From: Oxytricha trifallax
Taxonomy: Eukaryota > Ciliophora > Spirotrichea > Sporadotrichida > Oxytrichidae
Reading direction: 5' to 3'
Assembly (NCBI GenBank): GCA_000711775.1
Contig: ARYC01000109.1
Coordinates: 1-64,000 of the forward strand
Length of the DNA stretch: 64,000 nucleotides
The notes beneath the pieces are model-generated. The model saw only the letters and a program-made list of their open reading frames with translations, was not told where the DNA came from and did not search any database. Positions within the stretch are counted from its first letter, which is position 1. Each line of letters opens with the position of its first letter. Both the position numbers and the translations under genes were made by a program. Shown in pieces: positions 58,300-64,000 of the stretch.

Positions 58300-59520
58300 A
58301 TATCAGAAAACTTTACAGCTTTAGTTTTTAATGCTTTCTTTTCTTCACTGAGTATCACTTTTAGAAATAAAATTTTAGTACCTTCCATTGTTGGCAAGAA
58401 TAAACCAATTTCAGAATAAAAAATATTAGCATAATGTATTTAGCTTTCTATACAAGATAGGTATAAATTATCTTGCTTTTTAATTTTTGAATAAATTCTT
58501 GACTAGCACTCTTTTCATTACAAAATTTATTGACTCCATCTTGTATACAGATCTAAGAAATGATATCCAAATTTAAGTTTATTGATTTTAATTTTATATC
58601 TCTGTAAAAATTACTATTAAATATGGGTTACTATCGGAGGTCAACCTCTAAGAAGGATATGGAGAAGGTTTTGAGAACTGTTTCAAACTTGAGAGATTGA
58701 TATCAATTTCTCATTTTATAGTTCCATATTTTTAAATTTAAATTGGTACGTACTTAATTAGGAGCAGCTCCTAAAATGCTAGTACTTAATTAGGAGTACT
58801 CTGATTTTAATCGAAAAATCATAAAATACCTCCTTATTCAGTACGTGCTTTAATCAACTTATTAATTGTAAGAATGGGTGTTTTTCTCAACTGTATTAGG
58901 GCAGGAACTTCACTTGGCTCTAGTATTTCTACTCTCATAATCTAAAATCTTCCTTAGAAACATTTAAATTTTCAAAGCCCTCATTTCATGTTATTCAGAC
59001 AGATTTATAATTTTAAATTCGAATTAAAATATGAGCGATAACATTTTAAGAAAGGCAACTGCACTCCAATCAAAATAAATGAAACTTTCCTTTTGTAATT
59101 CAATTAAATGTGATAACTGTGAGTAAAACAATCACAAAGAACTATTACAACTCTCTTTCTTGATCTCTTGAGCTCTCTTTTATTTATCTAGTATTATCAA
59201 AATAAGAAAACTGTTAAAATCAAACAAAAAATGCAAGTAAATAGAATCATGTTCAAATAAAAAAACATTAGTAAAGATTGAATAGTCTGTAATTTGAATT
59301 AAGATTAAATATTTGCTTATATAATTTTAATTAATATGGCAAACATGGAAATATTAAATTTAATGAACTTTTCCAACACTTTTCTTTTTTAAGGCACGTC
59401 TCTATTCTCTCTTCTGATTACTTCATAGCAACCATTTCTTGAGATTTTTTACAAAAATTTTAGATATTTTCAGGAATCATTTTTTAGTTATCTTTAGAAA
59501 ATCTTGCTTAAAAAAGTAAA
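58300..59520. other. AT-rich region, no supported gene
   Basis: Contains an inverted motif near 58746-58800 (TACTTAATTAGGAG and inverse) and a short frame at 58624-58700 (MGYYRRSTSKKDMEKVLRTV). Neither is enough to call a gene. Confidence 0.4.
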
Positions 59521-59524
59521 AAAT

Positions 59525-59727
59525 TTGAAATTTACAATAGTAATAACAGTAATAGCAATAGCAACAATAATAACTTCAGTAATAATAGCAATAATAGCAA
59601 TAACATAAATATCAATAAATTCAGAAATAATTATTTAGGTGCTAAAGTTCTTGAGAATTTCAAAAAAAACAACAACACATATTTGCTATTTTCATTATTA
59701 TCATCACTATCTTCATCTTCTTGATCA
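59525..59727 (+). CDS. Asn/Ser-rich low-complexity ORF fragment
   Basis: A run of AAT/AAC with AGT/AGC codons gives (NS)-rich sequence, followed by NKFRNNYLGAKVLENFKKNN and a TGA near 59722. Low-complexity runs like this are common in ciliate proteins but also arise by slippage. No family can be given. Confidence 0.3.
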
Positions 59728-59789
59728 TTAGTTCATAAAACTATCTTACTATCAAGATAATCCTTTTTTTTTATCATTCCTTCAATCAA

Positions 59790-60330
59790 ATTTCCTTCAT
59801 AGTATGTTTAGTTTGGCTATATTTTATTTCCCTGTCCATTAGAATTGCCATTTTTAACCAATCCCTTTTATATTTGGTATCATATGGCATTACTTTTACA
59901 CCTTAACCATATGGCTGACAATCTTTCCAGTACCCATATATCTACTATAGTCTGGATACTTGCAAGTTCCCATGCCTTAGGGCATTCCAACAATCGATTC
60001 TCCATCGAAAACAGTTCCACTTGGTAAAGTTTTAACACCTTTACCTTGATACTTTCCATTTCTACAGTCTCCTTCGTACTTTTCACCATCATTCAATATA
60101 TACAACCATTAATAAATATAAATACTTAGAGGTACTTAAAAAGCCAAAGCTGAAATTCATAACATTTGCACATTAATTTGGTATATCAACGTAAATTACC
60201 CTTTCAATTTCTCTAACCAAATTTGAATTGGCCATTGCAGTAATCTCCATTTTAGCCAAATTATTTTCGCTTTCCCATGACGCAGACCACGCATAAGTAT
60301 CCCCATATTTTAAGCCACCATCTAGAATAA
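59790..60330 (-). CDS. MORN-repeat protein fragment
   Basis: Membrane-occupation-and-recognition-nexus repeats, often in ciliary and cortical proteins of ciliates. Seen on the minus strand: LKYGDTYAWSASW (60310-60270), GQNGDYCNGQFKFGQ (60250-60200), NGEKYEGDCRNGKYQGKGVK (60090-60030), FDGESIVGMPQGMGTCKYPD (60010-59960) and YWKDCQPYGQGVKVMPYD (59930-59875). These show the YxGxWxxGxxxGxG-type pattern with Trp sometimes replaced. Gaps with GT/AG borders lie between 60180 and 60100. Start and stop are not determined. Confidence 0.65.
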
Positions 60331-63300
60331 ATAAATTTGATGAATTCTATTCTGACATTTTTTTTTATTTCTATAACATCGAACAAATTATATAAATAAA
60401 TGTAGATTCTTATGCAATTATTTTAATATAGTTAGCCACTTTTAAATTCAATTAAATTTCAAAATTAGAATTACAAATAAAAAATATTTATATTTTTATT
60501 ATATTCATATATGAAAAATTTAGACTTAAAAATAAATGATAATTTATTAAAATTATTGCTTTTATTATGATTTTAATATTCGATTGTTTAATCACTTTGT
60601 GAATACATCTGATAAGTTATTAAAGGATGATATATTGACCTTAGCGTGAAAATCGTCACTTCCTATTTATTTTCTGGTAATATCATAAATAAATTGTATT
60701 TGCTGCTAAGAAAATTCTAAATTGTTTTCATCAGTATTTTATTAAATATATCCTTGAAGTTCCTTTAAAAAAATCGCTTTTCTAGTGAATTATTTTTATA
60801 TTTGTAGCACATTTGACTTAATTTTCTAATATAAAGGCATTATTTTTTTCAATGTTTTAGTGAGTAGTTGAACTAATTCAATTTTAGTTTTGCGTATTCT
60901 GTTTATGAAGGGAAGTTTTATGATTTAAAAAAGATCGCAATAGTATTTTAGACATTATTAGCAAATAAATATAGAATTAATACATTACATAGGAGGATTG
61001 AGATTAACAAAAGCTGCTACTTTCTTAATTAGATTAAGTTAATCATAAACTTTTTATTATAAATCTTCTCCCTTAAATGAGCGTTTCCCAAATAGTTCAT
61101 TGGTTGCTTATTGGATAAATAATTCTACACTTATAGAAATACTAGAATTTTCTAAATAGAAATTAGTTTTAATTATAATCTTAACGAAGGAGGAAATTGA
61201 AGATACCACATGTAATTAAAAGAACTATTCAAGTTTCAAGAAATTAAGTTTTACCACAAATTTCTTATATTTTGTGATAAATTTCATGCTTGCTGACTAA
61301 CTCATTTTCAGTGAACAAACTTATATAAAATCCAACAGAAAAAATGAGTGAAATAAAAACACGGAGGAGTGAAAAGTTTCCTGCATTATTTATTTTGAAA
61401 TGTAAAATTTAATAAATTTTACATAAACTCCAAAATTGTATATTTTCATGACCCAATAAATATTAAGAGGATATTCAGGTATGATAGGAAGATTAGTACC
61501 TTAAGTTTAGATAATAACTAATATAATTGAGATCAAGTGGAATTATCTAAAATACTTAAGAAATAAATATAGTGGATAAATTCCAAACTAAAATGCCAAC
61601 GAGTTCTTAGATGACTGGTATTCATTATAAGTGAGATAGTGCTTGGAGAGTGCTTAGAATTAATGCTAATAGAGATATTGACAAATTTAACAATAAATTA
61701 AATATAATTATAACAATGATAGGTTGGTTGATAGTTGTTATAAAGATTAATATAATAAAAAATATTTAAAAAAATTAAGAGCAGGAAAATTTCCTAAGAA
61801 AATATTTTATCATAAACCAGTGCAGGAAAATTTCCCCCCAAAAACGCAAGTAAACTAATCAAGAATTCGAGAAATTCATTATGATTGCCTGATCCTACAC
61901 AATTTTTTAATCAACGGCAGTGGTGATCAAATCTTTCTTCACATTTGTTATAAAATGTATAATGCCTAGAACGTGAGGTTTTTATGATCTCGCAATCGCC
62001 GTAGAGATAGATTGGATCATTAAATTGTAATATACTGCTCTTTTCCTCTGTAAAATATAATTTAAAGATATTACTATGAATTATTTAGAATAAAGTGACA
62101 ATATAACCAGGGTCTATTAAAATAAATGCTGCAAGAATGCTTTTTGTGATAATTTAAAATGGAAATTTCAAAAAAGCAGTTCATCTTTCAAATTGCGTTA
62201 ATATATGATACCATTTGCATGAGTCAGTTTTCCCAGTCCTTAACTTTGAGCTTATCTGCTACTCATCAGTTCTCCGCCATCACTGCTATTGTACTCTGTA
62301 AAATAAAGTTTTCAGATAAGTTTTTTTATAACTTACATATTTTATGAGTGAACATACTCCACCCGAGTAAACATCTATAGGTTTTTATATTTTAATTATT
62401 AATTTCAAATATTTTTATGAATTACCGTTAACTTTCTATAAATAATCAATATCTACAATATTTAGAATTGATAGAATTAAATAACTTGGGAAAATGAATA
62501 GCATAAGCTCAAGAATTTTCATAATTATTATTATACATGTCAAACACACTTTTATTAGCATGATTTACTTATATAATCAATAGTACTTAAAAAAATTTGC
62601 TAAATTAAACATTTTTATACAATTGCTCAAGCCCATTTAAAAGGTTGAAGCTTGGACATTAGTTTAGTATTATATTAATACAGATTAAAAGACATGTATA
62701 AACAATAAATTTATTTTTTAAGCTTTTAAGTATTATTTCCTTATAAAGTATTAAGATTTTTAAGGAACTATATATAAATCCAAATAGATTTTGAGGGTGC
62801 TTTTTATTGAATCATTAATCAAAATTAATGGATATAAAATAGTTAAAGTGCCATTATAGAACATTATTCTAAATCAAATTAGATTAATTTTAATTCAATT
62901 TGGAATTAAAGAGTATATATAAATAACATTTAATCATTACAAATGTTGAAGCTTGATGATTAATACAATGATCTATAATGATGATCTTAAAATTAAAATT
63001 TAATATTTATTTCTTAATATTTAAATAAATTTATAAATGGAGAGGTGAAGATGTTTTAGCTTTATCTTCGCCTTCTCCTTCAGCTAGAAATCTATCTGTT
63101 TTAGCTTTTTATAATTAGTGATTGTAATGAACCGTATTGCCGTAGTCCAATTTTTTAATTTTCTTTGATTCTTTAATGGTACACTTGACATTAAGCAACC
63201 ACAAATTTTTCTAGGTATTTTAAGGATTAAAATAATTTATTCCCTAAGTTCTTCAATCTTAATATTTTAGAGTGTTCTTTAGGGTTATTCCTTTTCTTAT

Positions 63301-64000
63301 CTTATATTAATATAATTTCTCCTTTAATCTAAAAACCTTTTATGAATTGCGTTGTCTTGTTAGAATTTACGCTTTTTACACTTAAATGTAAAGAAGAATA
63401 CCCTGCGAAATCTTAATTATCCAGTTATTCAATCCATGCTAATAAATATAAAATTGAATCAATCTATTTGTAAATAATTTAATAATTTAATAGCACAATT
63501 TTAATTTTTATCAAGCCCAATATATGGCTGTGTTAATTCTATTATCCTAACTTTTCATGCTAATACCCCTCTATTTTAAGTAATACAGGGCAATTGGTTG
63601 ATCTATTTAACTAAAAAATGTAGAATATTGATACCAAATTTATTACAAGCATTCATATTTGTTCAATGATCCAACTACATACACATAATTTGCAAATAAA
63701 TGAAGCAAAATGTAAACATGCAAATTCCTCCACTTTTGCCTGTAAATTTATCCAGTATCTTATTCTATCCTGATTTTAAATTTTATTCATATAATTAATA
63801 AATTGATTTCCAAAATAAAATCATTTAAAAACAAATCTGAATATTCTCAATTATCTGCTATCTCTATTAATGAAATTGCCTATTAACTTTGATTTAGGGT
63901 TTTAAATCAGCTATCAATGACAAAAGTTTTAACAGCCTTGAAATCTTTTTTTTTTAAAAATATTTATTAGTTTTTTAAATCAATATTTTCTTAGTTTTTT
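60331..64000. other. AT-rich, apparently gene-free germline DNA
   Basis: I found no conserved frame on either strand. There are paired GGAAAATTTCC / C-run motifs near 61785-61840 like those of the element at 27986-28468. A short Ser/Pro-rich frame near 63045-63120 is not enough for a gene. Probably eliminated DNA. Confidence 0.5.

Noticed and set aside
1-64000. CRISPR arrays, bacterial operons, tRNA or rRNA genes
   Set aside because: No regularly spaced repeats, no ribosome-binding layout, and no recognisable tRNA or rRNA sequence; all evidence is for a eukaryotic ciliate.

Overview
The window reads as germline (micronuclear) DNA of a hypotrich ciliate of the Oxytricha/Stylonychia/Tetmemena type. 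Real genes stay open only if TAA and TAG are read as glutamine and TGA alone as stop. The DNA is very AT-rich, introns are short (26-105 nt), and at least three transposon copies have the three-gene layout known from the hypotrich germline TBE elements (42-kDa DDE transposase, 22-kDa protein, zinc-finger/kinase 57-kDa protein). Two of them end in telomere-like G4T4/C4A4 repeats. Several cellular genes are cut by short AT-rich segments flanked by 5-8 bp direct repeats, and removing segment plus one repeat restores a conserved protein. That is the layout of internal eliminated sequences (IESs) with pointers. The species is inferred; no rRNA or other marker is present.

Layout. 1-1635: right half of a TBE, abutting a Q/N-rich reading frame (1639-2648, minus). 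3045-4830: WDR20-like WD40 gene cut by a TA-bounded IES. 5292-6992: ZNHIT2-like gene. 7217-8924 (minus): mitochondrial carrier with three pointer-flanked IESs. 9004-14565 (minus): CFAP54, an axonemal protein. 14873-15901: SHIPPO/PG-rich repeat protein. 16178-16854: Kelch fragment. 17108-19887: importin-7/8-like. 20165-25461: cyclic-nucleotide-gated-type cation channel. 25641-27358 (minus): ankyrin-DHHC palmitoyltransferase with an 8-bp-pointer IES. 29620-31141: coiled-coil gene interrupted by an inverted duplication that encloses an ARF GTPase pseudogene. 31868-32555: conserved coiled-coil protein. 32694-34440 (minus): cyclin L with RS tail. 34691-35690: poly-Q/WWE-like protein. 36000-37450: two unknown reading frames.

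From 37.9 kb rightwards mobile DNA dominates: a second TBE (37940-41750), a 193-bp near-perfect inverted repeat, a diverged TBE-like element (43995-47560), a TIR element (48425-49745), twin elements whose termini are packed with TGACGTCA palindromes (52054-53240, 53570-55103), and an inverted TBE relic carrying a nested TIR element (56560-58290). Among these lie an LRR-like fragment, an unknown gene (55105-56130, minus) and a MORN-repeat gene (59790-60330, minus). 60331-64000 shows no gene I can support.

The cellular genes are unrelated housekeeping and ciliary functions, as expected if they end up on separate macronuclear nanochromosomes. What links them is the shared need for DNA elimination, for which TBE transposases are the known candidates. 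Many conserved frames also carry isolated one-base breaks, often at homopolymers, so some frameshifts may be assembly indels rather than biology.
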